The position numbers were made by a program, and so were the translations under genes. Below are positions 1 through 10,304 of a stretch of 64,000 nt of DNA, one piece after another. Source of the stretch: Tretioscincus oriximinensis. Its lineage: Eukaryota > Chordata > Lepidosauria > Squamata > Gymnophthalmidae. The DNA lies in contig JAJVDF010001736.1 of NCBI GenBank assembly GCA_022410635.1, forward strand, positions 8,638 through 72,637, in the 5' to 3' direction. Position 1 is the stretch's first letter; every line of letters begins with the position of its first letter. The notes below the pieces were generated by a model. That model was not told the origin of the DNA, did not search any database, and saw only the letters and a program-made list of their open reading frames with translations.

Positions 1-294
1 CTGCTCACCAGCTGGCTACTCGAGGCCCCATTGGCTGGCTCCTACAGCCACGCCCCCTCCCAAACAGGGAACCAGGAAGCCACGCCCCTGCCTAGGCCTG
101 CTCTTCCCCCCTCCCTCTGGGATAACTAGTAAGTAAATAAAAGAAACACAAACCTCAAAATGGAGGACGCCACAGCCCCTTGGGAAAATTAATTGCCCAC
201 CCCTGAGCTAGGTCAACAGTTTGTAGCCTAAAGTCCTCCAGATTTTAGGGTCTGTTTCCTAATTCTACCCTAAATCTTTTAGGGCAGTGGTTCT

Positions 295-471
295 CAACCT
301 GTGGGTTGCTACCCCGTCGGGGTTTGAACGACCAAAACACAGAGGTCACCTAAGGCCGGGCTGATCCTTGTGCTCCGCAGGCTGATGAGCAGGAGCCACC
401 AAAATTGGGGTCACCGCAGCATGAGGAACTGTATTGCAGGGTCACAGCATTAGAAAGGTTGAGAACCACTG
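295..471 (+). mobile_element. SPIN-like hAT non-autonomous element
   Basis: Ends CAGTGGTTCTCAACCTGTGG and AGGTTGAGAACCACTG are inverted repeats. Flanked by perfect 8-base duplications TTTTAGGG at 287-294 and 472-479, the hAT signature. Internal stretches such as CATGAGGAACTGTATT match my recollection of SPIN elements. 177 bases, no coding capacity. Confidence 0.85.
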
Positions 472-654
472 TTTTAGGGTAATCTGAGACAAGGTACTAC
501 CTCTTATGTTTAATAGAGTATTCTGGTTGTAAGAGCCAAGAACTTGAGCACTTTTTACCCACTGTGCCTGTATATCTTTCTATATTTTCCCCCCTCCCTT
601 CCTTCACATTTTCTCCAACCAACAAAGTATTTTAAATTTCTACCTGTAAGCTAA

Positions 655-980
655 TCCTTTCCTTCTCACTAAACATTGGAATTTACTTCCAGGAGGAGGT
701 GGTGGTAGCTAACAGCCTGGATAGCTTTAAGACAGGATTAGATAGGTTCGTTGAATCTAAGAGTATAAATAGCTACCAGGTTGAATGTCTTGATATTGCC
801 TTTAGGATTGAGAAACAGGCAGTGTCCCTGAAACATCATCTGCAGGGAGCTGAGTACTAGAAGGTTTTTTGTCTTCTTCTACTTGCAAGTGCAATTGGTA
901 GGCCACTGGGAGAGACAGAATGCTGGACTTGATGCTCTGTGGGGGCCTCCATTACCAGAACTCCACTTATGTCCCAATAT
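655..980 (+). mobile_element. CR1 LINE 3' fragment
   Basis: Starts at the codon block for [14 protein letters not shown] sequence (here [19 protein letters not shown] type) and runs through the CR1 3' UTR to a TTATGTCCC end. Broken and partial. Confidence 0.8.
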
Positions 981-1087
981 TCCTTAAAGAACCTGCATTT
1001 ATTTATTTTTTTAGGTTCAAAAAGTTCTACCTTGGTGAATTCTGAACGGTCCTCTGTAATGCTTACACTTAGTTAAAACTTTTGCAA

Positions 1088-1745
1088 ACATAAGAACATA
1101 AGGGGAGCCCTGGTGAACTGGGATGGAGCCCATCTAGTCCAGCATTCTGTCTCACACAGAGATGCACCACTTGCACCTGGAACATAGGAACATAGGAAGA
1201 GCCATACTGGATCAGGCCACAGCCCATCAAGTCCAGGATTCTGTCTCACACAGAGGCCCACCAGATACACCTGGGCAGTCCGAACAGTGGAAAGCAAAAT
1301 ATGCAGCTGTTCATGACATTTCAGGAGTCCTGCCTGTTGCTCCATCCCAGAGGCAACATCCAGACATCTATCCTAGTATCCATTTATACCCTTGGTGTCC
1401 ATAAACCTGTCTGGTCCTGTCTTGCAACTATCCAAACTGTTAGCTACCACTACCTCTTCAGGAAGTAAATTCCACAGGCCGATGACCCTCTGGGTGAAAA
1501 AATACTTTCCTTTGTCGGTTCTCACTTTTCTACCCAACAGTTTTAAGGAGTGCCCTCTGGTTCTTGTGTGATAGAGAAAACATTTTTTCTCTTTCTATTC
1601 ACCCTGTCCATCCCATGCATGATTTTGTACACTTCAATCAGTTCACTTTTCAAACGCCGCCTTTCAAGGCTGAAGAGGCCCAGACGTTGCAGCCTGACTT
1701 CATAAGGGAGGTGCTCCAGACCCCTGGGCAGTCTGAACCGAATAA
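1088..1745 (-). mobile_element. CR1 LINE 3' fragment
   Basis: Minus-strand CR1: the 3' UTR, then the C-terminal reverse-transcriptase reading frame ([31 protein letters not shown]). A second short CR1 3' end is joined at about 1088-1185. Frames are interrupted, so non-functional. Confidence 0.88.
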
Positions 1746-2434
1746 GGCACAACCACCCCAAAAATTACAAAACCATTTGTCTGCTGCTGAGATTTTGTTT
1801 CTCTTTTCTTAGTAATGGAAAACAGCAGGGGAGTTAATCTTCAAAATTGCTAATTTTGGTCAGGGGCGGGACATCACTTTCAAATGCAAACACCAGCACC
1901 CAATTGGTTGATTGATACCGGATAGTTAGAGGTGGTTAAAGCTGCCCCATGATTTTAGTATTTAGTATTATTCCTTAATGATATTCGTTCTATTTTGGAT
2001 GCGATGCTGTTCTGAACTTCGCAATAGGAACCCATCATGCTACACTTTAAAGACTTTATATTACTATGCAATACCCAATTCCTTTACTGGTATATTTTGT
2101 TTTTATTGCGTTATTGAAACCCTAGCAACCTATCACGCCCTCAAAAGTACATTTTGATTGGCCCTCATTCATGTCAATGACCCACCAATATAGCACCTGA
2201 TTGGATCCAAAAAGTGTCATCTTCAGTCTCTCTAAAATAAATTTAATTCTTCTGCAAAACATGCCTCAGAAAGATAGAAGGAAAGGCTATAATTGGGAGC
2301 TCTTTCTGTTGTCTTGCTGGTTCCCCTTCTGGTGTCATTCCTTCCCTCTACACGAGGAAGATGTGTACAAAGTATAATATAGAAAACCTACTCAGCTTCC
2401 TTCGGATACCTTAGGTTTCATACTGCGAGTATAT
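1746..2434. other. No recognised feature
   Basis: No gene or assigned repeat. Confidence 0.5.
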
Positions 2435-2775
2435 GATGCAGAAGATTTTGATTTATTGTTTATTTGTTCCGCAAGTGTGATCTTCGTGCCTAGATGTCTC
2501 CTGGTTCGATTCTGCACTCCTCCATGAGGCCAACTGTGTGAACTAAGACTGGTCCCAGTCCTGTGGAACTCTCTCAGCATGACCTACTTCACAAGATGTC
2601 TGTTGTGGAGAGAAGAATAAAAAGTTATATAAACCACTTTGATTTCCTTCAAGTTGAGAAAAGTGGAGTATAAAACTCTTCTTCTTCTCTCCCTTATCTT
2701 CATCTTCTTCCTTCTTCCCCTTCCCTTTTCCCTCCTCCTTTCCTCTTCCTTCTTTCCTCCTCCTCCTCCCTCCTT
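2435..2775 (+). mobile_element. tRNA-derived SINE (type B) plus CT-rich tail
   Basis: Contains the B-box-like CTGGTTCGATTCTGCACTCC and the TTGAGAAAAGTGGAGTATAA end typical of the type B copies here, followed by a CTTCTTCCT tail to 2775. Confidence 0.7.
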
Positions 2776-3506
2776 TGAATGGAAGAAAACGGGTTAATTC
2801 TTTGAAAAGATAAGGGTTGCATATTTTAATGAAACAAAAATGAAGCGCAAAGGCGTTAATTTGTCAAAGAACAGAGCATCAACTCAGTGAAAGTAACCTC
2901 TTGTAAGAAAGACGGCAGCCTGTTTCAGTTGATAACCAGTAAACAAAGGGCAGTACACACCATTCTTCGTTAAAAATACATTTTACTCAAAGCTGTTGGT
3001 CATCTGTATTATTTTAATCCAAACCGAAAGGATCGGGTTAGGATGTGAAAAATTAATTGCTTGATTCTGGCTTTGCGTTTGGCACTTTGTTGCCTGGTCC
3101 TGCCCAGCATTTTGGTCCTGTGTGTTTTGGGTCACTTCACTTTCTGGAAAACCTGGACACACACCTCGTCCTCCGCTGTCATGCGCTATGAGACAGAAAA
3201 TGAGGCAAAATATCAGGGAACAGGGAATTAGTGTGAGACATTTTAACACAGGAAGTCTCACTAAATTTGAACCCTTAAGACTCAGGATACAGTCTTAAGA
3301 CTCTGGGTATTTTTACACTTTCCATACTCCGTTCATGGGCACTCAAACCATCCCAGAGCAAGGAAAGTAGGTAGAAAAGGCACATTTGCATAACCCTGTA
3401 GCGCTTTTCCTTGATATAGTATTTATTTTTATTTCAGAATTTCTATCGCACCCTTCGCCATAAGTCCCAGGAAAGGTAGCAGAAGAGTAAAAGTAACAAT
3501 AGGCTG
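2776..3506. other. No recognised feature
   Basis: Left flank of the window, downstream side of RBP5. No RBP5 exon 3/4-like sequence seen. Confidence 0.5.
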
Positions 3507-3575
3507 AACAGATTTTCTGAGGCCCAAACTGGGGTAACTAATATTCAAGCTAATTTTCAGCTAAGGGTGAGTGTT
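3507..3575 (+). mobile_element. Partial hAT family-F element (left end)
   Basis: TAGGCTGAACAGATTTTCTG, then GGCCCAAACTGGGG and AATATTCA match the end of the long family-F copies at 27109-27474 and 43640-44540. Confidence 0.6.
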
Positions 3576-3654
3576 GATTGAGGTTAGTTGTTTGGCACTT
3601 GCCTTCAGAGTACAGTAAGGGGACTTGTAACACTTGGAGACCAACAGGAGAAAA

Positions 3655-3968
3655 GTAGGAAGAAGAAGAAAAACTGGGTTCTTATACCCCGCTTTTCTCA
3701 CCTTTCAAAAGGGACTCAAAGCGGCTTACAAGGATATTTTTCCCCGAAGGCTGACATTCTATCTTCCCCACCAGGCTGTGGTGGTTCCCATGTATCTACT
3801 TGCAGTCAGTTGCAATTTCTTGCAATTCATGCTTTCGATTAGCTGGGTTGGCTAGAGCTACAGGCTAGTGGAAGGTGCTCACTCCTCCCCACGTCCCACA
3901 CAGGGCTTCCAAACCCCATCTCCCAGATGACAGACGGATTCCTTAGCAACTGAGCTATCCGTGCCTGC
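3655..3968 (-). mobile_element. tRNA-derived SINE (type A)
   Basis: Minus strand: head GCACGGATAGCTCAG with an A-box-like start, a B-box-like GTTTGGAAGCCC, body and GGTATAAGAACC followed by a short TTC tail. One of six good type A copies. Confidence 0.88.
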
Positions 3969-4254
3969 ATGAGGAGGCATGAGCTTTGATACACACCTGA
4001 AGAAGCAGACGTGATCTGAAGAAATTGACATGCCTGCGAAAGTTCATGCCACCTACCTTCCTTCTCTTACGTCTTCAAGTGCTACAACCCCCTGGCTGGA
4101 CTTTCTGAACTAAGACCATAGGGCTGTTTCTCGGAAATCTTCAGCGAATAGTTATTTGGACCCATTCCCATCTGCTGGCTGGGGGAACTGTTCCCTGGGT
4201 CTTGCACATCCAAGGCAGAACATTCCTGCTCACAACCCAGAAGCAGGATACGTG

Positions 4255-4562
4255 AAGAAGAAGAAGAACTTGGTTCTTATATCCTGCTTTTCTCACCTTT
4301 CAAAGGGACTCAAAGCGGCTTACAAGGATATATTTTGCCCAAAGGCTTACATTCTATCTTCCCCACCAGGCTGTGGTGGTTCCCATGTATCTACTTGCAG
4401 TCAATTGCAATTTCTTGCAATTCCTGCTTTCGAATAGCTGGGTTGGCTAGAGCTACAGGCTAGTGGAAGGTGCTCACCCCTCCCAACGTCCCACACAGGG
4501 CTTCGAAACCCCATCTCCCAGGCCAGAGACGAATTCCTAAGCGACTGAGCTATCCGTGTCTG
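4255..4562 (-). mobile_element. tRNA-derived SINE (type A)
   Basis: Very similar to the copy at 3655 in the same orientation, with intact GGTTTCGAAGCCC B-box-like sequence. Tail is a short TTC run. Confidence 0.88.
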
Positions 4563-4629
4563 CAAGGCTGTGCTCTAGTCTTTTCTATGTTTTAATCAGT
4601 GCCATATATTTGCCTAATCCTATCTTTAA

Positions 4630-4845
4630 GCTATCCAGGCTGTTTACCAATGACCTTCTGGGTGAAAAAAAAAATCCTTTCTCTCATCTGTCCTAATGCT
4701 TCTGCCCATTAGTTCCCATTAGGAATGACCTCTAGTCCTAGTGCATGTGACAGAGAAAAACATTTTCCTCTGTTCCCCTTACCCATCCTGTGCTTGGAAG
4801 TTATATAGTTCAGTCAGATCACCTCTTAAACTTAAGCATGACATG
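4630..4845 (-). mobile_element. Diverged CR1 LINE fragment
   Basis: Matches the CR1 C-terminal region in the minus direction (GATGACCTTCTGGGTGAAAA-type block and CATCCTGTGCTTG), with many changes. Confidence 0.65.
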
Positions 4846-5391
4846 ATTTTTTTCCCAGGAAACGGCTTACTGACCTAGTCTTGATCTGCGTTGTACAGAA
4901 GGTTTGAAAGAATTATTACGCACTGAAATGCTTTGTGCAGATTTAATTGTTTCTCCTTCTTTATAATAAGCCCTGGGAGCTGCAGTTCAAGTTTCAAGGA
5001 AGAGTCATCACAATGGACGACTCCTGCGTTACGCTGCGGGCGTCAACTTTTGAACTCTGTTAAAGGATGTTTTTCTCAAGAGGCCACTGCCCCAAGAGAA
5101 AGCACGCATAAGTCACGAGGCTTAGCCTTGATTTCTTAAGGCTGGAAATAGTGGGGGGGAGAATAGCTAATGATTTTAAACTTTGTAGCTGGGAGTATTC
5201 ATGGCTTACCAGATGCAGCTGGTCCCCTTCCAACCAGTGTCTCCAGCCACGGTTTCGCTTCTCTCCTCGCTGTTCACATACCAGTTGATCTCCATCCCAG
5301 AAGACCGTGGTCTCAAAGAGAGCAGGGGAAAAAACAGAAGATAAATTGTTTATGGTAACATAGGCTTTCTGCTTGTACTACCACTTCAGTA
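4846..5391. other. No recognised feature
   Basis: Open frames here show no family resemblance. Confidence 0.5.
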
Positions 5392-5650
5392 GCATAGAAT
5401 GGCTCAGGTGTTAAAAGTTGGTCTTTCATGCAAGAGATCCGTTCTTGAAGCCCTGTGTCAGCTGTGGAGACAGGTGAGCGCCCCCTAATGGCCTCAGCTT
5501 CAGGCAACTCAGCTATTCAAGAGAAAGTAGATTTGCAATCTACGTTTCAAGTAGATTCATGAGTACCACCACTAATCTAGTGGAGAAGATAGAATAGATG
5601 CAAGTCTTTGGGTGAAAATTAACCTTCTAAGCCACTGTCTAACCTACACA
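5392..5650 (+). mobile_element. tRNA-derived SINE (type A, diverged subfamily)
   Basis: Head AGAATGGCTCAGGTGTTAAA, then body motifs AAGTAGATTCATGAGTACCA and GAAGATAGAATAGATG shared with 42466-42665. Confidence 0.72.
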
Positions 5651-5689
5651 GAGAGTGGATATAAATGATTCTTTTTCTTCTTTATAGAG

Positions 5690-5825
5690 GGAGGGAATTT
5701 GGGACAGGGCCTTCTCAGTGACAGCTCCCAGGCTATTGAATAATCTCCCCCCTGAAGTGTGTCAATCGCTATCTTTGTATTCATCTAGAAAACTCCTGAA
5801 GACGCACCTCTTTAACCTGGTCTTT
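5690..5825 (+). mobile_element. L2 LINE fragment
   Basis: Translates to an RAFSVTAPRLLNNLPPEV-like stretch and ends LKTHLFNLVF, typical of the L2 reverse-transcriptase C-terminus. About 45 codons only. Confidence 0.7.
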
Positions 5826-5861
5826 GGTTGAAAACAGCAACAAAAACAACCCTAGTTCCAG

Positions 5862-6190
5862 TGGCGGCGGCTGCCATTTGGGGCTGGGGGTGGGTGGGCG
5901 CAGGTTCCTCCAGCCTCAGCAAAGTTAGGAAAGCGGCTGGAGAGAGGCCTGTTCAGGCACTTACCGATCTCTCTCTCAGTCTGCGAGTTGAATGTCAATA
6001 CAAAATGGCACCTCTATGGAAACTAAGAGAGAGACTGTAGCCCCTCCTAGGCAGCCCTCCCATTGGTTCAGGGATCGCCGATCCCTTTTGTCAATTAAAA
6101 AAGCTGCCGGAAGCTTTTTGTTTTGTTGGCAGCTCCTCTATGAAAGCAAATTTTATCATTGATTTTAATCTGAGTGTTCGCCGAACCCCA
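5862..6190 (+). mobile_element. Unclassified 320-330 bp repeat (copy 1)
   Basis: About 329 bases, TG at the left and CA at the right, ending near TGTTCGCCGAACC. A second copy sits at 60011-60330. Contains AATTAAAAAAGCTGCC. Could be a short solo LTR; no coding capacity. Confidence 0.6.
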
Positions 6191-6419
6191 CGAACCAAGA
6201 GGCCATCCACCACTGCCCAGTTCTCTCTTCTCTGCTTTTGGATACTGTGGTTTTAAAGTTAATTCTGGGGGGGGGGGGTGTATTGTCAACTGCCCTGAAT
6301 TCTTTGAGTATAGAGCATATAAACAAACAGAACAGTGTAGGACAAAGTGAATGGGAGTCCAGACCAGGAGACCAAATTAGAACTCATAAGGGCTGCAGTC
6401 AAACATGTCCTGAAAAATC

Positions 6420-6500
6420 AGGAAAAAATGGTGGAGAAAAATGTTTCTTCTGTTTTTCAGTCCTGTTCTTCAGGACTGAAGCTGAGGTGCTTTTCGGATA
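6420..6500. mobile_element. Family-E palindromic element fragment
   Basis: Contains TTCAGTCCTGTTCTTCAGGA and the paired ACTGAAG, the core of the family-E hairpin; the flanks are diverged. Confidence 0.5.
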
Positions 6501-7014
6501 TGCCAGTTTCTCTTACACTGTTTTGAGCGCCTGTGCCAAAATCGACCAAATCTCTGACACAATTTCTTTCCACGTGCCAACCCATTTCCCCCCCGGATAA
6601 CCTATTATTTGATATCTTGAGATTGGAATTATAAATGTAAATCATATTAAAAAATCATGTAAAAAAAGTTATGTCAGGTTTTTATGAAAATGTTTTTGGT
6701 GTGTGGATATTTTCTATTGGCCTGCAAGACAAAACTAGAGACAGAAAAAAATGAAAATATATTTGGCAAGGGCTTGTTTTGCGTGCCAGAAACATGACAT
6801 CAGCGTGCCCATCCCTGCGGTGGAAGGAACACACTACACTGTCTTCTCTTACAGATGTGATTCCCCACAAGTCAACAATGAAGTCCCCTACCCATCACTT
6901 CAGGGTTGACAATCTTTGAGGAACCCCAAGCAAACTCAGCAGGGAACCACCAAGTATGAGATGAAGAGACAGCATCACGGAGGCATTTAATGTCAGCTTG
7001 GGCACTGGTTTAAC
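6501..7014. other. No recognised feature
   Basis: AT-rich; no gene or assigned repeat. A G-run lies just to the left at 6268-6278. Confidence 0.5.
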
Positions 7015-7120
7015 ATGTATATTTGATCCACCTTCAGTCCTGAAGAAGTAACTATGGGAAAAAATGTTTTTTTCCTTTTCCTTCAGGACTGAAGATGGTT
7101 TAAAATGTGTGTCAGAGCAG
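7015..7120. mobile_element. Family-E palindromic element
   Basis: CCACCTTCAGTCCTGAAGAA at the left pairs with TTCAGGACTGAAGATGG at the right; followed by the family end GTGTCAGAGCAGCA. Confidence 0.75.
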
Positions 7121-7319
7121 CACCTTAGTCAGTCAGACTTCAGGAGGCGAATGCATGGATGTAGTTACCATAGGACAAGCCAGGGGCTCAGCCATTGTAA
7201 AACAATTTTTAAAAATTCAGGCTTCTGGGCCCTCGCTTTGTTTAATGTCCTCGGGACCCTGAGAGTCTAGCTACACCTATGAGGCAGTGGAAGGGAGAAG
7301 GATCTGATGTTGTCGCATC

Positions 7320-7444
7320 CATGCACTTCTGACACATACTTTTAATTCAACTTCAGTCCTGAACAGCTGGACTCTACTAATTTACTCCTGGCTTAGTCCA
7401 GTTCTTCAGCACAGAGGATGAAAAGCATGTGTCAGAATGGAACT
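7320..7444. mobile_element. Family-E palindromic element
   Basis: Left arm CTTCTGACACATACTTTTAA, then TTCAGTCCTGAAC; right arm AGTCCAGTTCTTCAGCAC, then AAGCATGTGTCAGAA. Butts directly against a family-F element at 7445. Confidence 0.8.
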
Positions 7445-7653
7445 TAGGCTGACCAGATGACCCCTTTTTGGGGATGGTGGTTGAAAACTCGGTTTTGGGG
7501 TGGCCCTCAGTTTTTTCTGAGGAAATTTTTTTCATAAAAAATATATTTTTTATTTTTTTTCCTCAGAAAAAAACGGGAGGCATCCCATAAACGGGTTTTC
7601 AAACTCCCCCCCCCACACACACACACACAAAAAGGGGTCATCTGATCAGCTTA
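7445..7653. mobile_element. hAT family-F short element
   Basis: Ends TAGGCTGACCAGATGACCCC and GGGGTCATCTGATCAGCTTA; palindromic body (GGTTTTGGGGTGGCC, CTGAGGAAATTTT). No clear target duplication at this copy. Confidence 0.82.
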
Positions 7654-7717
7654 TTTTATAATAGCAACAATCCTCCCTGCAGGAGTTGAGTAATGGACAT
7701 AGGAATGTGGAATGTTG

Positions 7718-7910
7718 AGGACACCTTCTGAACATCTCCACTTCCAGAGCTTCTCCTTCCAGAAAGCAAATAGACCACGTCCAGAAGAATCCTCAGGGCA
7801 TCCACATGAATACCTCAAAAATACCTTAAGGACTTATTCTAGCAAAGTCCCAGTTGCTTTCTTGGAAGAAAAGCTGTTGAGGTGGAGATATCCAGAAGAT
7901 GCCCTCAGCA
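7718..7910. repeat. Imperfect inverted repeat about 190 bp
   Basis: ACCTTCTGAACATCTCCACT near 7730 pairs imperfectly with GAGGTGGAGATATCCAGAAG near 7890. Looks like an old foldback element. Confidence 0.5.
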
Positions 7911-8767
7911 ACCACAATGGCATTTCCTATCTAACAAGCTTGTTATTAGGACTAAAATACAGATGTGCATGTGTCTGCATGTAACGATATGGATGTCAAC
8001 TCAATATATTGTACATATATTACTATGTCTCCCACGTGAATAGTATGTGAATTAAGGAAAACACACAAACTTTGGCAGTATTGGAGGGAGTAAGATACAA
8101 TGGAGAAAGCAGGCTAATAGGAAAATAACAGGACCCTAAGATGGAATGATTCAAGATGGAAACATTCTTCTACAGCAGGGGTGTCCACCATTAGTCCTCC
8201 AGATGTTCTTGAACTACAACTCCCAGAATTCCATTCCACTTCCAGCACTGTGCCCAGGAGCTGGATGACCTTTCCAACTTGATGATTCTAGGCTTCTATT
8301 AATTGTAATCCACAAGCAACCAATTGGGCACCCGTGGTAATGGCTAGGAGTCCAGTTTGCCTTATACTCAGCAACATCAACCGCACTGTATTGCATACAT
8401 AACAGCCAATGTATCACATCCTCATAAAATAATAATAGCATTTAGCTTTTTAATGTTAACGATTTGTGTAGAACAATTCTGACTTTTAGAGTCTGGAAAC
8501 TGCAGAAAGTGTTCCTAAGTGGTATTTTCAGGCATTCTAAGGACACGTCTTCCTGAACTTGTGAACGGCAGTAGGAGTCAAGCAGAGAATCTGTCCGTTT
8601 GACATTTTGCAGACTGTTCTTCAGTTGAAGGGCAATGCAGACAAAAATATTCCAGAAGTCATTTACCTTATTACGGCTTAGAATTCATTATACTTATGAA
8701 ATCTGGTAACACTTAAAGACTAACAGGGAAAAAATTGAGGGGGAAGAGGAGAGAAAGGAAGAAGAAA
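7911..8767. other. Mostly unrecognised
   Basis: Apart from the fragment at 8172-8245, nothing is assigned. Confidence 0.5.
8172..8245. repeat. Old interspersed repeat fragment
   Basis: Contains GTCCTCCAGATGTTCTTGAA followed by CTACAACTCCCAGAATTCC, a pattern widespread in amniote interspersed repeats. Family not assigned. Confidence 0.4.
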
Positions 8768-8990
8768 AGGAGAATCTGTTTTTAAATCCCGCTTTTCTCA
8801 ATCCATAAGCTTCTGTTCTTCTCTCCACAACAGACATGTTGTGAAGCAGGTGTAGCCGAGAGAACTCCAAAGAACTGTCACTAGATGTTACCCTGCTGGC
8901 TTCATGGACAAGTGCAGAATCAAACTAAGAGGCTTTCAGACAAGATTCAGACACTCTCAACACTACACCGGACTGACTCTATTGACTGAT
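8768..8990 (-). mobile_element. tRNA-derived SINE (type B)
   Basis: Minus orientation; CCCGCTTTTCTCAA tail side, CCACAACAGACATGTTGTGA block and an ACACTACACCGGACTG head. Diverged. Confidence 0.7.
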
Positions 8991-9825
8991 CCTCTTCTAG
9001 ATATATTCTTCAAGAATATTCAAGATTATTCAAGAATATATCCTGGAATAAAGACCTGCTATCTGCATGCTAGTGCATGTTTTCCTATATTAGTGTGATT
9101 ATGGGAGATTTGTCTCACACGACTATGGGGATCCAGTGCTAGAAAGAGCTGACATTACACTTTTTTGGCAAGTATTTTTATACAGCTGTCACAGAGCAAT
9201 GTTCTGTTTTTGCACCATGGCAGCACTGCATGATTGCGAGAGCTTCCGAGAACTCCAGCATTGCCCTTCAGTAAGAACAGAGACTAGGGGAGCAATCAGC
9301 TGCTTTTTCTAGTGAAATTTATGCTGAAAAAGCAACATTGTAATTCAAAAACCCCACTTGCAGGCTCGCAAATCCTGAGCAAGCTTAAAAGTGGGTTTTT
9401 TTTAAAGATCTGCTTTGTTGTTTTCCCTCGTTCACTGTCATATTTTGGCAGCCACACAGGACACCATGTGAAGTCTATTTTACATGGGTAAAACCAGATA
9501 TTGAACCCTTGGCGTCTGATTCTGGCTCCTAGTGGAGCCAAAAGTAGATCCAAGGATTGGGAGAGATCTTTGCTGCTATAACTGTGGGAAATTTAAAATG
9601 CTGTCAGTCAGCAGAAGCAATAGGAAGATCCACAAAGATCTCCTTTGCTGCTGTGGATCCCAGTCCTTGAGACTACACCTGGCTTTGCCAGAAGACCTCC
9701 AAGAAATGGCCTCCAATTGCACAACAAGGGGCCCAATCATAGCAAAGCTGCTGCCAGAGTGCACGTAACACAAATTGGGATAAGCTGCAGTTGTGGCGGT
9801 TTTCTGAGCATACTCTGGCAAGCAA
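8991..9825. other. No recognised feature
   Basis: Probably RBP5 intron 2 or 3' flank. A short TCAAGAATAT cluster at 9008-9042 is AT-rich and palindromic. Confidence 0.5.
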
Positions 9826-10081
9826 ATATTTATTTATTTATTTGTATTTATATCCCGCCCTATACCCGAAGGACTCAGGGCGGCCTACCATAGAGTGGCA
9901 CATATAGCTTTTGTTGCTTTCTCCACAACAGCCACCCTCTGGAGTAGGTGGGGCTGAGAGTGTTCAAAGAACTGTGACTGGCCCAAGGTCACCCAGCTGG
10001 CTTCGTGGAGGCGTGGAGAATCAAACCGGGAGACTACCAGATAAGAGTCCCCACTCTAACCACTACACCAAACTGGCTCCC
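9826..10081 (-). mobile_element. tRNA-derived SINE (type B)
   Basis: Minus orientation; head GAGCCAGTTTGGTGTAGTGG, GGTGACCTTGGGCCAGTCAC, and tail GGGCGGGATATAAATACAAA with a TTTA run. It ends 45 bases from RBP5 exon 2, on the intron 2 side. Confidence 0.88.
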
Positions 10082-10125
10082 CAGGGCCACCTCTCGTGAA
10101 ATTGTCTGAACCATTTGCTTCTTAC

Positions 10126-10304
10126 CTGGCACTTTCGCCCATCTACTGGTCCCAAGTCTTCCTCAAACTCAACGCCCAGGTCAAAATCCATGTTATAATT
10201 CCGCAGGGAAGTTAACGTACGGATCGTCATGTGGTCCCCAGTATGGATTATCTCCTTGTCTGGTTTCAGAAGACAAACCAGTTTTCTCAGAGCGACATTG
10301 ATGT
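10126..10304 (-). CDS. RBP5: RBP5 coding exon 2
   Basis: The acceptor TTAG lies just above 10304 and the donor GTAAGA just below 10126. The 179 bases add two bases to the split codon and then 59 codons, from [19 protein letters not shown] to VDGRKCQ. 179 bases is the usual exon 2 length in this family. The exon has no stop and ends in phase 0. Confidence 0.92.

Noticed and set aside
9536..9770. Zinc-knuckle-like open frame
   Set aside because: CYNCGK-like residues appear once in a short frame with no further domain support; likely chance.
1..10100. RBP5 exon 3 candidates on the minus strand
   Set aside because: Looked for a VTW(E/D)-type start and RGWxHWLEG-type block; none found.
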